DNA of 64,000 nucleotides, from positions 160,198 through 224,197 of the forward strand of contig JBFOMG010000013.1 in the NCBI GenBank assembly GCA_040830725.1, read 5' to 3'. Shown piece after piece: positions 42,120 to 51,154 of the stretch. Each line of letters begins with the position of its first letter. The first letter of the stretch is position 1. Below the pieces are notes generated by a model. That model saw nothing but the letters and a program-made list of their open reading frames with translations. It had not been told where the DNA came from and did no database searches. The position numbers were made by a program, and so were the translations under genes. This DNA comes from JAWKWH01 sp040830725. Its GTDB lineage: Bacteria > Pseudomonadota > Alphaproteobacteria > Rhizobiales > Rhizobiaceae.

Positions 42120-43109
42120 TCAATCTCCATATCCTGTATCCAGTGCTCCCAGTCGGGTTACGACGGTCATATGGGTCGTAATCGCCGTTAGTCCGGCGAT
42201 GATAATCACGATCATCGCCACATAGGCATAGCCCGTGTATCCGATGGCAAAGCGGCCGAAGAGCGCTGCCGCCTGATCAGCCTCCGGTGTCGCGAGATTT
42301 TGCGAAGACCACCAGCCAAAAGCGATGAACACCGCGACAGCGGCCGCACCGCCTGCCAGTGCACCTTTCAAACCTACGACCAGAAAATGTTTACGGAACT
42401 CCTGGGCGATAAATCGCGCTTCGGCGCCAACGAAATGCAAGACTTCGATAATGTGTCCGTTGCCCGCCATTGCGCCGCGCGTGGCGAACACGACGGTCAG
42501 TACGGTGGCAGACAACATCAGCACCAATACTGCCAGGCCGAGCGTAACTGTCGTCCGCGCCATCGTAATCAGCCGGTCGACCCAGTTGCGATGATCATCA
42601 AGGGTAGCCTGCGGAATCTCCGCCACCAGCCTGTCGCGCATTGCGGTGAAGTCCGGTGTTGCGCCTTCATCAATCGTTACAACGACCAAACGCGGCACCG
42701 GCAGCTGGTCGATATCCAGCCCTGATCCCAGCCACGGTTCAAGCAGACGGGCCGTGGCCTCGCGGTCGACGACACGCGCCGATACTACTCCGGTGAATTC
42801 CTCCGCTATGCGGCTAGCCGCTTCCAGGGCGGCTTCGATGTCGAAGCCGTCTTCAGGCCTGATTTGTATCGTCGCTTCGCGAGAAATCTGGCTTTGCCAG
42901 GCGTCAGCCGTGTCACGCACCAACGTGACAGCACCAAGTGTAAGGCATGACAGAAACGTCATGATGGCAATGACAAAGACCAGCGCTGTGCTCGCGACGT
43001 TCTGCTGGGGTACGATTGGATTTCGTCTCGGAGCGCCAGGGCGCATCCGCAATCCGGAAAGCCCTGCAAATCCGGTATTGGGTGAATTGGAACGTATCCG
43101 CTCACTCAT
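42120..43109 (-). CDS. ftsX: Cell division protein FtsX
   Basis: FtsX, 329 residues, is the membrane part of the FtsEX ABC-like complex that controls peptidoglycan hydrolases at the septum. A cytoplasmic tail of about 40 residues is followed by TALVFVIAIMTFLSCLTLGA and a periplasmic domain, then three more transmembrane helices, such as TLGLAVLVLMLSATVLTVVF. The start overlaps the ftsE stop by 8 bp. The periplasmic loop is where cell-wall regulators bind in other bacteria. Confidence 0.93.
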   Translation of the reverse strand: MSERIRSNSPNTGFAGLSGLRMRPGAPRRNPIVPQQNVASTALVFVIAIMTFLSCLTLGAVTLVRDTADAWQSQISREATIQIRPEDGFDIEAALEAASRIAEEFTGVVSARVVDREATARLLEPWLGSGLDIDQLPVPRLVVVTIDEGATPDFTAMRDRLVAEIPQATLDDHRNWVDRLITMARTTVTLGLAVLVLMLSATVLTVVFATRGAMAGNGHIIEVLHFVGAEARFIAQEFRKHFLVVGLKGALAGGAAAVAVFIAFGWWSSQNLATPEADQAAALFGRFAIGYTGYAYVAMIVIIIAGLTAITTHMTVVTRLGALDTGYGD

Positions 43110-43761
43110 AGACTTCGAGCCTTCCATTCGCCAGAATCATTCGCCGGGCATCGACCTGATCCATCAGCGCCAGATCATGCGTCGCGATCACAACGGCCGT
43201 TCCCGACCGGTTCAGTTCGATGAACAGACGCAGCAGCCGGCGCGCCAGTGGCGGATCGACATTGCCTGTCGGCTCGTCAGCCAGCAGTATTTCCGGTTGC
43301 TCGATCAAGGCCCTGGCGATTGCCGCCCGCTGTTTTTCACCACCGGACAGCACCGGTGGTAAAACGTGGGCCCGCTCCCCAAGTCCAACCCATTTCAGCA
43401 ATTCAAGTACATCGTTGCGATAGTTGGCTTCATCACGTCCACGAACCCGCAGCGGCAATGCGACATTTTCATAAGTTGTCAGATGGTCGAGCAGGCGGAA
43501 ATCCTGGAATACGACCCCGATACGCCGTCGCAGACCAGGCAATTCCCTGCGCGTGATGCGTGACCGGTCTTTTCCAAACACGGTGATCAGGCCCCGCGTG
43601 GGTTTCAATGACAAAAACAACAGGCGCAAGAGCGTGGTCTTGCCCGCACCGGACGGGCCGGAGAGAAACTGAAATGACCTTTCCGGCAGGTGGAAGGATA
43701 TGTCCCGAAGGATTTCCGGCCCCATTCCGTAGCGCAACCCGACATTCTCAAATCGAATCAA
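43102..43761 (-). CDS. ftsE: Cell division ATP-binding protein FtsE
   Basis: FtsE, 219 residues, is the ATPase of the FtsEX complex. Walker A is GPSGAGKTTLLRLL, the signature is LSGGEKQRAAIARAL and Walker B is ILLADEPTGNVD, with the switch His in VVIATHDLAL. It overlaps ftsX by 8 bp. The gene is divergent from the unknown gene at 43907, which itself precedes hpt. Confidence 0.94.
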   Translation of the reverse strand: MIRFENVGLRYGMGPEILRDISFHLPERSFQFLSGPSGAGKTTLLRLLFLSLKPTRGLITVFGKDRSRITRRELPGLRRRIGVVFQDFRLLDHLTTYENVALPLRVRGRDEANYRNDVLELLKWVGLGERAHVLPPVLSGGEKQRAAIARALIEQPEILLADEPTGNVDPPLARRLLRLFIELNRSGTAVVIATHDLALMDQVDARRMILANGRLEVYE

Positions 43762-43906
43762 GGACTATTCCTTCCCGGCCATCCCGCCGTTTCCGAGCCA
43801 GCGGTCCCGCGCTGTGCAGGTGGACGCGGCGTCGAATCTGGTCGCGAAGCATTAACCATTTCGGTTTACCTCCTAAACGTGATTTGCAAAAGGATGCCAA
43901 GCCCAA

Positions 43907-44530
43907 ATGGCGCGCAATACGGTCTCACCCCCGATTTCTGGCGAGATTTTGGCGTCCGCAAATAGCCGCAGTTCCGGTGCAGCCGGCAAAGATCGCGATA
44001 TTGTCGAAGCCGAGTACGAAACGGTGGTTGACCGCCGCCAGCGCCCGGATCGGATTGGCGAACCTGACGAACGCAAGAATGATTCGCTTTTCGGCCTTGA
44101 TATTCTGGCCGGCGGAGACGCGGCCGAACGTGGCGGCAGTGCTGGGCCGGTATTCTGGCTTGTCAGCGTCATCCTGGTTTGCGCCGCATTCTGGATTTCC
44201 GGTGGCCATAGCCTGGTATCAAACGACACATTCCAGATCGCGTCCGTTCCGGAAAAACCGCTCGCCATCAAGGAAGTCAGATCACGCGTCCTCACTCGCG
44301 GTTCAAATACCTATCTGCTCGTGGAAGGCACGGTTCTAAATTCAGGTGCGGAGAACCTGCCCCTTCCGGGCCTGATCATTCAGGTCAAGGCCAGCGACGG
44401 AAACATCACCCGTTACAAAATCGCCGGTGGATCAGAGACAATCCTTGCCGGCGGAAACTATGCTTTTTCCAGCAGACTCAGTACACCTCAATCGGGCGTG
44501 GAAAACGTCAAGGTAATCATTGGAGATTGA
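43907..44530 (+). CDS. Single-pass membrane protein of unknown function
   Basis: This 207-residue protein has a hydrophilic N-terminal tail of about 80 residues, one transmembrane segment (PVFWLVSVILVCAAFWISG) and a C-terminal domain with LLVEGTVLNSGAENLPLPGL. That last pattern resembles the beta-sandwich of MJ0042/DUF3426 proteins, but the usual N-terminal zinc ribbon is missing, as no CxxC is seen. It lies 9 bp before hpt and divergent from ftsE, a conserved position in the group. A cell-envelope role is only inferred. Confidence 0.7.
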   Translation: MARNTVSPPISGEILASANSRSSGAAGKDRDIVEAEYETVVDRRQRPDRIGEPDERKNDSLFGLDILAGGDAAERGGSAGPVFWLVSVILVCAAFWISGGHSLVSNDTFQIASVPEKPLAIKEVRSRVLTRGSNTYLLVEGTVLNSGAENLPLPGLIIQVKASDGNITRYKIAGGSETILAGGNYAFSSRLSTPQSGVENVKVIIGD

Positions 44531-44535
44531 GGTCT

Positions 44536-45081
44536 ATGCCGGTCGTCAGGGGCAAGGAAATCGAAATATTATTTAGCGCGTCGACAATCGCTCGGCGGAA
44601 TTTGGAACTGGCCAAGGAAATCGCGGAAAAACCGTCAAACAATCTGCTGGTCATATCGGTCCTGAAAGGCTCGTTTATCTTCGCCGCGGATTTGATCCGG
44701 GCCATGCATGATGCCGGTGTCGAACCTGATGTCGAATTCATCATGATTTCCAGCTATGGCGCAGGGACTGAAAGCGGCGAGATCAAGCTTCTGCGGGATA
44801 TCGACAACGATGTAAGCGGCAGAGACCTGCTCTTGGTCGACGACATTCTCGAATCGGGAAAAACGCTGAAATTCACCCGGGAATTGATGATGTCGCGCGG
44901 CGCCGCAAGCGTCTCGATCGCGGTTCTGCTCGACAAGCGCATGCGACGGACCAGCGATATCGAGCCGAACTATGTCGGATTTGACTGCCCGGACTATTTT
45001 GTTGTCGGTTATGGCATGGATGTTGGCCATGCCTTTCGGGAATTGCCCTATGTGGGCGTCGTAAAGGGAGATGCCGGATAG
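44536..45081 (+). CDS. hpt: Hypoxanthine phosphoribosyltransferase
   Basis: Hpt, 181 residues, salvages hypoxanthine (and guanine) to IMP/GMP with PRPP. The PRPP loop is DLLLVDDILESGKTLKF, and VSVLKGSFIFAADLIRAM near the N terminus is typical. The C-terminal EPNYVGFDCPDYFVVGYGMD lies over the base-binding pocket. The ATG at 44536 has GAGG 4 nt upstream; an earlier in-frame TTG at 44527 was not used. It follows the unknown gene at 43907 by 5 bp, so the two are probably co-transcribed. Confidence 0.94.
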   Translation: MPVVRGKEIEILFSASTIARRNLELAKEIAEKPSNNLLVISVLKGSFIFAADLIRAMHDAGVEPDVEFIMISSYGAGTESGEIKLLRDIDNDVSGRDLLLVDDILESGKTLKFTRELMMSRGAASVSIAVLLDKRMRRTSDIEPNYVGFDCPDYFVVGYGMDVGHAFRELPYVGVVKGDAG

Positions 45082-45128
45082 CGGTTAATTTGGTTTTCAA
45101 GACCGCTTCGGCAAAATCGGGATAGGGA

Positions 45129-45497
45129 ATGATGGCTAAAATTCTGGTTGTCGAAGACGACGATTCAGTACGCGATTTTACCGCGCGGGCGCTACGAGCC
45201 TCCGGACACACTGTTGATACGGCCGACGATGGCGACAGCGGTTTGCAGCAGGTTGATGCGGCAGACGGGGACTATGGGCTTGTGTTGTCAGATATTCGCA
45301 TGCCTGTAATGGATGGCATCGAAATGGCCAAGCGGGCAGCCTCAAACCATCCGAACCTGAAAATCCTGTTGATGACCGGATACGCGGAACAGCGCGAAAG
45401 GGCTGCTGACCTAAAGGACGTGATCATTGATGTGATCGCCAAACCGTTCACTTTGACGGATCTGCGCAAAACCGTTGAGCATGCCCTGCAGCAATAA
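45129..45497 (+). CDS. Single-domain response regulator (CheY/CpdR-like)
   Basis: This 122-residue protein is a lone receiver domain: acidic pocket VVEDDDSVRD, phosphoacceptor Asp55 in LVLSDIRMPVMDG, switch Thr in LLMTGYAEQRER and Lys in IAKPFTLTDL. It has no output domain, so it acts by binding a partner, like CheY, DivK or CpdR. The C-terminal third differs from classical CpdR, so the name is left open. GGGATAGGGA precedes the start. It follows hpt by 47 bp. No kinase is in the window. Confidence 0.86.
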   Translation: MMAKILVVEDDDSVRDFTARALRASGHTVDTADDGDSGLQQVDAADGDYGLVLSDIRMPVMDGIEMAKRAASNHPNLKILLMTGYAEQRERAADLKDVIIDVIAKPFTLTDLRKTVEHALQQ

Positions 45498-45500
45498 TTG

Positions 45501-48056
45501 TTAGCGCAGTTCCAGCAGCCGCTCCAGATATTGCCGTTCCAGGTCCGGTGACAGCGCATCGCCAAGGCGGCGGCGAATAGCTTCGAGTATTTCCCGGGCG
45601 CGCTGGATGTCGATTTCGTCGGGAATTTGCACGCTTTCACCAAAATCTGGTCCGGTTGTCGCTTGTGGCCGCCCCAGCGGGTCGCGGTCGCCACGGTTCT
45701 GGCTTCCCAGTTGTGAACCTTCGCTGTTGCCCTGCATCGCCTGCCGCATCTGGTTCATCATATCCTGGGCGCCGCGCCGAAGTGCGTCCATCGCATTGCC
45801 CTGATTGCCCAATGCCTGCTCTTCGTTGCCTTCGCCGAGCGCATCGCCGGCGTCCCCCATCTCTCGGCCGGCTTCGCCGAAATTCTCATCAGGTTCAATG
45901 CCCATCCCGCGCAGGCCTTCCATGAACTCTCCAAGCTGGCCCTGCAATTGGCCCTGGCCCTCCTGAAGTTGCCGCAGAATTTCCGCCATCTCACCTGGTG
46001 TCATGCCACCCTGGCCGTTCTCTCCCGGTTGCATGCCACCTTGACCGGACTGACCGCGCTGGCGGCCATTTCCCTGTTCGCCTTGGCGACCCTGCTGACC
46101 ACGCTGCATCTGGTCCATGCGGAAGGTCTCGTTCATCAATTCCTGCTGACGCCGCATGATTTCGCCCAGCTGGTTCATCTGCTCGCGCATGCGGCTCTGA
46201 CCATTTTGCTGGCCGTTCTGGCGTCCCGCCTGCAGGTTGTTCATCATGTCCTGCAATTGCGACAGCAATTCCTGGGCCTGATCGCGGGCGCCTGACTTTG
46301 CCAGTTGCTCGATCTGGTCAAGCAGTCGGTCAAGGTCGCTCTGCCGCAATTCCTGGTCCGACGGCATCATCTGCTGACCGAAATTCGGGTCCTGCATTGC
46401 GCGTTCCGCAAACTCGCGCAGATATTCATTCATGGCTTCCCGGAGTTCGGCCATCAACTGCTCGATTTCCTCGTCCGATGCACCGTTCTCGAGCGCTTGC
46501 CTGAGGGCTTCTTGCGCCTGCCGCAGCCGTTTTTCCGCCGCGCTCAGGTCGCCATCTTCGATACCGAGTGCAATCTCCCACAAATATGCGACGACTTCGC
46601 GTAATTGGTCATCGGTCCGGGCCATTTTGAGGCGACTTTGCGCTGATGACAGCGCCAAGAAGTGCGACATGTTCTTGAAGGTGTCTTCTGGCCGCAGGGT
46701 CACTGCTTCCATCAGATCCAGAACACGGCGCTTCTTGTTCGCGTCAAGCGCCAGAATTCGGCGTTGTTCGATGACGGCTTTCGCCAAGGGGTTGGAGAAT
46801 GGCCGTTCAGGCAGAATGAACTCCCGATCTTCGCTGAATGCTTCCTGACCTGCATCATCGGTTGCCGACAACCGCGCAACGACACGTGTTCCCGCCCACG
46901 GATGCTCCGCCAGGTCCCGGCTGGTCTTGTACTCAGTGATCTTGGCGTTGCGCCGGGGCAGGCGCAGTGGAAACTCTGGCGCTTCGTAGAGCGGATAGGC
47001 GTCTTCATCGACTTCGCCCGCCTGCTCGAAAATGGCCCGCGCCGTGGCAGCGCCATAATCATCCTTGATCAGATATTCGATTTCCAGAGCACCGTTGAGC
47101 GCTCTTTTCGGATCACCTGCGAAGTCTATCGATGGGGGCTTGTCGGGGATGACTGTAAATGTCCAGTTTTTCACGACCTCCTCGCCGGACTTCAACTCCA
47201 ATGAGCCATCGCGCGCGAGTTCTGCGGTGAATTTTTGCGGTGAGGCGGGTTTCGCCGGATCAACGGTTTCGTCGGGAGTGAGTGTCCGGGTCGAGCCATC
47301 AATGCCAATAAAGCTGAAATCCAGCACCTGGCTGGCGCCCGTCGCGCGCAGTGTCACCGTGCTGCCCGCCGGAACTTCATAAGAATTCTGCTCCGAATTT
47401 GCCTTTGCGGTCATGAAAATCGGCGCTTTACCCGTGTAGGCTGGCGGAGTGACCCAGGCGTCAATGCGCGGTGGTACCGTTATATTTGTGCTGTGCTCAC
47501 GGAAAGGATCGGACAAGGTTCCGCCACCGGCGCCGAACGACCACGCAAATGACGTAACCAGCAGCAGGGCGACAACGGCCCGGAGCGCCCAGGGATCACG
47601 TTTGGGCACGCCAGTCTCCGGAAGTCCGGCCGTCAGGCCACTCAACTGTCCGGCAATTCTTTGTTTGTGCTCTCGCCAAAGCGCCTCGGCAAATGCATCG
47701 CGCTTGCCGGCAAGACGGTCGCTTTGGGCCAATACGGGTGTGTGCTGAAGCTGATTGACGCGCTCGATCCGGCGATCAATCAGCTCCTTCGACGGAATCC
47801 TGAACGACGTCAGCGGCCACAGCGACAACAAGCCTGCGATGCCGAACAAGGTCGCCAGTGCTATGCGCGCCGAATCGGGTACGATTCGGAAAATGCCGAA
47901 CCAGGTGGCTGAAATATAAAGCGCGAACACGATCATCAAAGGCAGAAGACATGGCCACAGCCTGCCCCAAGCCTCGACTGCAAAAGCAAAACCCCGCGTG
48001 CGCCTCAGGCGTTCAAGCAGGTGAGATGGTTCAATTTGATCATTCATACCCGGCAT
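45501..48056 (-). CDS. TIGR02302-family membrane protein (DUF4175)
   Basis: This 851-residue protein of the TIGR02302/DUF4175 family is restricted mainly to alphaproteobacteria and has no known function. Two transmembrane helices near the N terminus (LLPLMIVFALYISATWFGIF and LATLFGIAGLLSLWPLTSF) and a third at about 170-190 precede a beta-rich periplasmic part. The C-terminal third is helical and strongly enriched in Gln, Gly, Met and Arg, with low-complexity runs such as RGQQGRQGEQGNGRQRGQS. GAGG lies 5 nt before the ATG. It follows lysA on the same strand. Confidence 0.85.
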   Translation of the reverse strand: MPGMNDQIEPSHLLERLRRTRGFAFAVEAWGRLWPCLLPLMIVFALYISATWFGIFRIVPDSARIALATLFGIAGLLSLWPLTSFRIPSKELIDRRIERVNQLQHTPVLAQSDRLAGKRDAFAEALWREHKQRIAGQLSGLTAGLPETGVPKRDPWALRAVVALLLVTSFAWSFGAGGGTLSDPFREHSTNITVPPRIDAWVTPPAYTGKAPIFMTAKANSEQNSYEVPAGSTVTLRATGASQVLDFSFIGIDGSTRTLTPDETVDPAKPASPQKFTAELARDGSLELKSGEEVVKNWTFTVIPDKPPSIDFAGDPKRALNGALEIEYLIKDDYGAATARAIFEQAGEVDEDAYPLYEAPEFPLRLPRRNAKITEYKTSRDLAEHPWAGTRVVARLSATDDAGQEAFSEDREFILPERPFSNPLAKAVIEQRRILALDANKKRRVLDLMEAVTLRPEDTFKNMSHFLALSSAQSRLKMARTDDQLREVVAYLWEIALGIEDGDLSAAEKRLRQAQEALRQALENGASDEEIEQLMAELREAMNEYLREFAERAMQDPNFGQQMMPSDQELRQSDLDRLLDQIEQLAKSGARDQAQELLSQLQDMMNNLQAGRQNGQQNGQSRMREQMNQLGEIMRRQQELMNETFRMDQMQRGQQGRQGEQGNGRQRGQSGQGGMQPGENGQGGMTPGEMAEILRQLQEGQGQLQGQLGEFMEGLRGMGIEPDENFGEAGREMGDAGDALGEGNEEQALGNQGNAMDALRRGAQDMMNQMRQAMQGNSEGSQLGSQNRGDRDPLGRPQATTGPDFGESVQIPDEIDIQRAREILEAIRRRLGDALSPDLERQYLERLLELR

Positions 48057-48112
48057 ATTGCCTCGCGTGGGTTAAGCAATTCAGTCGCATTGCTACAAGT
48101 AGAATACCATCA

Positions 48113-48150
48113 ATCACGGCGAAGGCGAGGCATCTTCGCCAAATCGTGAT
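48113..48150 (-). other. Interrupted hairpin downstream of lysA
   Basis: ATCACG-GCGAAG (48113-48124) pairs with CTTCGC-CGTGAT (48134-48150) around a 9-nt loop, with a 5-nt bulge on one arm. No T-run follows on the minus strand, so termination would not be efficient. It lies in the 116-bp gap between lysA and the TIGR02302 gene and may act as a processing or attenuation site. Confidence 0.4.
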
Positions 48151-48172
48151 CACGCGACTAATCGTTTCAAGA

Positions 48173-49438
48173 TCACAGCCATTCGGGAACTGAATCTAGT
48201 CCGATCAACTGCTCATAGCTGGTCCTGGGCCGCACAACATGAAACTCGTCGCCCCGAACCAGCACTTCCGGGACAAGAAGGCGTGAATTATAGGTGGATG
48301 ACTGCACCGCGCCATAGGCGCCGGCAGATCCGAATGCGATCAGATCACCGGCTTCAACCCGCGGTATATCGCGGTTTTGCGCCAAAAAGTCGCCGGTCTC
48401 GCAAACCGGTCCCACCACATCGGCGATTAACCGTGGTTCGGTCACAGCCCGTTGTTGAACAGGCCTGATTTCATGGAATGCTTCATACAGTGTCGGCCGG
48501 ACCAGATCGTTCATCGCCGCATCAACGATGACAAAATTCTTCTGATCGCCCTCTTTGAGATAGATGACGCTTGTCACCAGAATTCCTGCATTGCCGGAAA
48601 TAAGGCGCCCGGGCTCGAAGATGACCCGCAGGTCTAATTCGGTGACGTGCCGTCTCACGACCTCGGCATAGGCATCGGGAAGCGGGGGAGGGGAATTGTC
48701 GTCACGATAGGGAATGCCCAACCCACCGCCCAGATCGACGTGCTCGATTGAATGGCCGTCAGCGCGAAGCACGCCGACCAATTCAGCCAGGATCGAGAAC
48801 GCGTCATCAAAAGGCTGCAGATCCGTAATCTGGCTGCCAATGTGCATGTCGATCCCGGTAATCCTGATTGCCGGCAACGCCGCCGCGTGCGCATACACAT
48901 CCCGGGCCTTGCTGTAGGCGATGCCAAACTTGTCTTCTGCTTTCCCTGTCGAGATTTTCTTGTGGGTACGCGCGTCAACATCCGGGTTGATGCGCAAAGA
49001 GACCGGTGCAACTACCCCTGCAGCCTGCGCACGTGCCGAAAGCAACGCCAGTTCCGCCTCCGATTCGACGTTGAAACAATGGATATCGGCGGCAAGCGCA
49101 AAATCCATCTCCGCAGCGGTCTTGCCGACACCGGAAAAGACAATTTTCGAAGGTGATACACCGGCGGCAAGCGCCCGGCGTAGTTCGCCCTCTGAAACCA
49201 CGTCAATTCCAGCGCCCTGATTGGCAAGCGTCTTGATTACCGCTTGGTTGGAATTGGATTTCATCGAGTAACAAACCAATGCATCGAGCCCCTCGAACGC
49301 ATCGGCAAATACCCGATAGTGACGTGTAAGGGTCGCGGTCGAATAGCAATAGAAAGGCGTGCCTACAGCCTCCGCGATATGCGGCAAGGGCACGTCTTCG
49401 GCGTGCAGGACGCCCTCGCGGTATTCGAAGTGGTTCAT
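48173..49438 (-). CDS. lysA: Diaminopimelate decarboxylase
   Basis: LysA, 421 residues, converts meso-diaminopimelate to lysine with PLP (fold-type III). The PLP-lysine motif is LVCYSMKSNSN, with DVVSEGELRRAL and HVDLGGGLGIPYRD, the glycine-rich phosphate-binding loop. The C terminus has CETGDFLAQNRDIP with the cross-subunit Cys, and FGSAGAYGAVQSSTYNSR. It follows lptM by 10 bp in the argH-lptM-lysA order, typical of the order. Confidence 0.95.
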   Translation of the reverse strand: MNHFEYREGVLHAEDVPLPHIAEAVGTPFYCYSTATLTRHYRVFADAFEGLDALVCYSMKSNSNQAVIKTLANQGAGIDVVSEGELRRALAAGVSPSKIVFSGVGKTAAEMDFALAADIHCFNVESEAELALLSARAQAAGVVAPVSLRINPDVDARTHKKISTGKAEDKFGIAYSKARDVYAHAAALPAIRITGIDMHIGSQITDLQPFDDAFSILAELVGVLRADGHSIEHVDLGGGLGIPYRDDNSPPPLPDAYAEVVRRHVTELDLRVIFEPGRLISGNAGILVTSVIYLKEGDQKNFVIVDAAMNDLVRPTLYEAFHEIRPVQQRAVTEPRLIADVVGPVCETGDFLAQNRDIPRVEAGDLIAFGSAGAYGAVQSSTYNSRLLVPEVLVRGDEFHVVRPRTSYEQLIGLDSVPEWL

Positions 49439-49448
49439 GGCAGGATTG

Positions 49449-49637
49449 TTATTGGATCAAACCATCGAGGATGAACGGCTTATCCTCTTCTTCCGGTTCC
49501 TCTTCGGAAGGTTCCTCGCCTCTGGCTTCGGCCGCCGCCTGAGATGGCGTATCGAGCGCGCCGCGCCGTCCGCAACCGGTCACCGCAAGCGATATTGCGG
49601 CAAGCAGAAGTAACAAAAAACCAAATCTGGCGCTCAT
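49449..49637 (-). CDS. lptM: LptM-like small lipoprotein
   Basis: This 62-residue lipoprotein has a type II signal peptide ending in a lipobox, AVTGC-GRRG, which is the conserved N terminus of LptM/YifL. In E. coli LptM helps oxidative maturation of the LPS translocon LptDE. The tail is acidic (EEPSEEEPEEEDK). The start at 49637 (MSARFGFLLLLLAAISLA) was chosen because the upstream part of the frame is not signal-like. It sits between argH and lysA, the usual location. Confidence 0.82.
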   Translation of the reverse strand: MSARFGFLLLLLAAISLAVTGCGRRGALDTPSQAAAEARGEEPSEEEPEEEDKPFILDGLIQ

Positions 49638-49714
49638 TGCCGTGTTTCCGATCGGTTTGGGTAACGTGTGTGGTTCTTCAATAACCAAATTCGCCGCTGA
49701 TTGCACCCCGGATG

Positions 49715-51115
49715 TCAAAGCTTCTTGAGCCGCTTTTTCCAGCCGCGGATTTGTTTTCGCACTTCAACCGGAGCGGTCCCACCCAAGCTCGTGCGGCTTT
49801 TCACCGAATTGGCGACACTTAGCACCGAATACACCTCCTCAGTGATGCCACCATGGATGGCCTGCAACTCTCCCAGTGACAATTTGTCGAGGGCGCATTG
49901 TCTTTCCTCAGCCGCGGCAACAGCCTGGCCGGTGATGTGATGCGCTTCGCGGAACGGCAGGCCGAGTTCACGTACCAGCCAGTCGGCAAGGTCGGTTGCA
50001 GTCGAATATCCGGCACCTGCGGCCTTTTTCATCGCTTTGGTATTGATTTTCAGATCTCCGATCATGCCGGTCATGGCAGCGATCATGAGTTCCAGCGATT
50101 CCGCCGAATCGAAGACCGCCTCCTTGTCCTCCTGCATATCTTTTGAATAGGCGAGCGGCAGGCCCTTCATCACCGTCAGAAGCCCGGTCAGGTGCCCGTT
50201 GATACGCCCGGTCTTGGCGCGGATCAATTCGGCGGCATCCGGATTTTTCTTTTGCGGCATGATCGATGATCCGGTCGAAAACGAATCCGACAACGTTACA
50301 AAGCCAAATTGTGGCGTAGACCAGATGACGATTTCTTCAGCCATCCGCGAAAGATGCGTGCCGCAGATTGCAGCGATCGACAAAAATTCGATCGCGAAGT
50401 CGCGGTCTGAGACCGTATCGATCGAATTGCGCGTCGGTTCGCGGAATCCAAGCGATTTTGCGGTCATCTGCCGATCGATGGCAAATCCGGTTCCGGCAAG
50501 TGCGGCAGCCCCCAGCGGGCATTCATCCAGTCTCTCAACAGCATCCAAAACCCGAGACAGGTCGCGGCCGAACATCTCGACATAGGCCATGCAATGATGC
50601 CCAAACGTCACCGGCTGGGCAGTCTGCAAATGTGTAAATCCCGGCATGATTGTCGCGGCATGCTCTTCCGCACGGCTGAGCAAGGTCTCTATCAATGCCT
50701 TAAGAGACGCAGAGGTATTTCCCAGTTCCTGTTTTACCCAAAGTCGAAAATCTAGCGCCACCTGATCGTTGCGCGAACGGGCAGTATGCAATCTGCCGGC
50801 CGTCGGTCCGATCAGTTCGGCGAGCCGTGATTCGATGTTCATGTGAATGTCTTCGAGCCGCGATGAAAATTCGAACTTTCCGTCTTCGATTTCTGACGCA
50901 ATCGTGTTGAGACCGTGAGTAATCTTGTCGCGATCCTCAGCCGAAATTATGCCAGTTTCAGCCAGCATTGCCGCATGAGCGAGCGAGCCTTCGATGTCCT
51001 GGCGCCAGAGTTTGCGGTCAAACCCGATGGAGGCGTTGATTGCTTCCATGATCGCCGCGGGACCGGAGGCAAACCGGCCTCCCCACATCTGGTTACTGGT
51101 CTTTTTGTCGCTCAT
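49715..51115 (-). CDS. argH: Argininosuccinate lyase
   Basis: ArgH, 466 residues, splits argininosuccinate into arginine and fumarate. It begins with MWGGRFASGPAAIMEAINAS. The fumarase-superfamily signature GSSIMPQKKNPDAAELIRAK contains the catalytic Ser, and SRNDQVALDFRLWVKQ and MPGFTHLQTAQPVTFGHH are diagnostic. The start at 51115 is the family start; an earlier ATG at 51142 is not needed. The TlpA-like gene is divergent with a 39-bp gap. Confidence 0.96.
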   Translation of the reverse strand: MSDKKTSNQMWGGRFASGPAAIMEAINASIGFDRKLWRQDIEGSLAHAAMLAETGIISAEDRDKITHGLNTIASEIEDGKFEFSSRLEDIHMNIESRLAELIGPTAGRLHTARSRNDQVALDFRLWVKQELGNTSASLKALIETLLSRAEEHAATIMPGFTHLQTAQPVTFGHHCMAYVEMFGRDLSRVLDAVERLDECPLGAAALAGTGFAIDRQMTAKSLGFREPTRNSIDTVSDRDFAIEFLSIAAICGTHLSRMAEEIVIWSTPQFGFVTLSDSFSTGSSIMPQKKNPDAAELIRAKTGRINGHLTGLLTVMKGLPLAYSKDMQEDKEAVFDSAESLELMIAAMTGMIGDLKINTKAMKKAAGAGYSTATDLADWLVRELGLPFREAHHITGQAVAAAEERQCALDKLSLGELQAIHGGITEEVYSVLSVANSVKSRTSLGGTAPVEVRKQIRGWKKRLKKL

Positions 51116-51154
51116 CTTGCTTACCGGGCCGCAATGGACCATTTGAGGAATGCC

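Noticed and set aside
43608..44339. 243-codon plus-strand frame over the ftsE start
   Set aside because: It overlaps ftsE in antisense and the next gene out of frame; Pro/Arg/Ser-rich translation.
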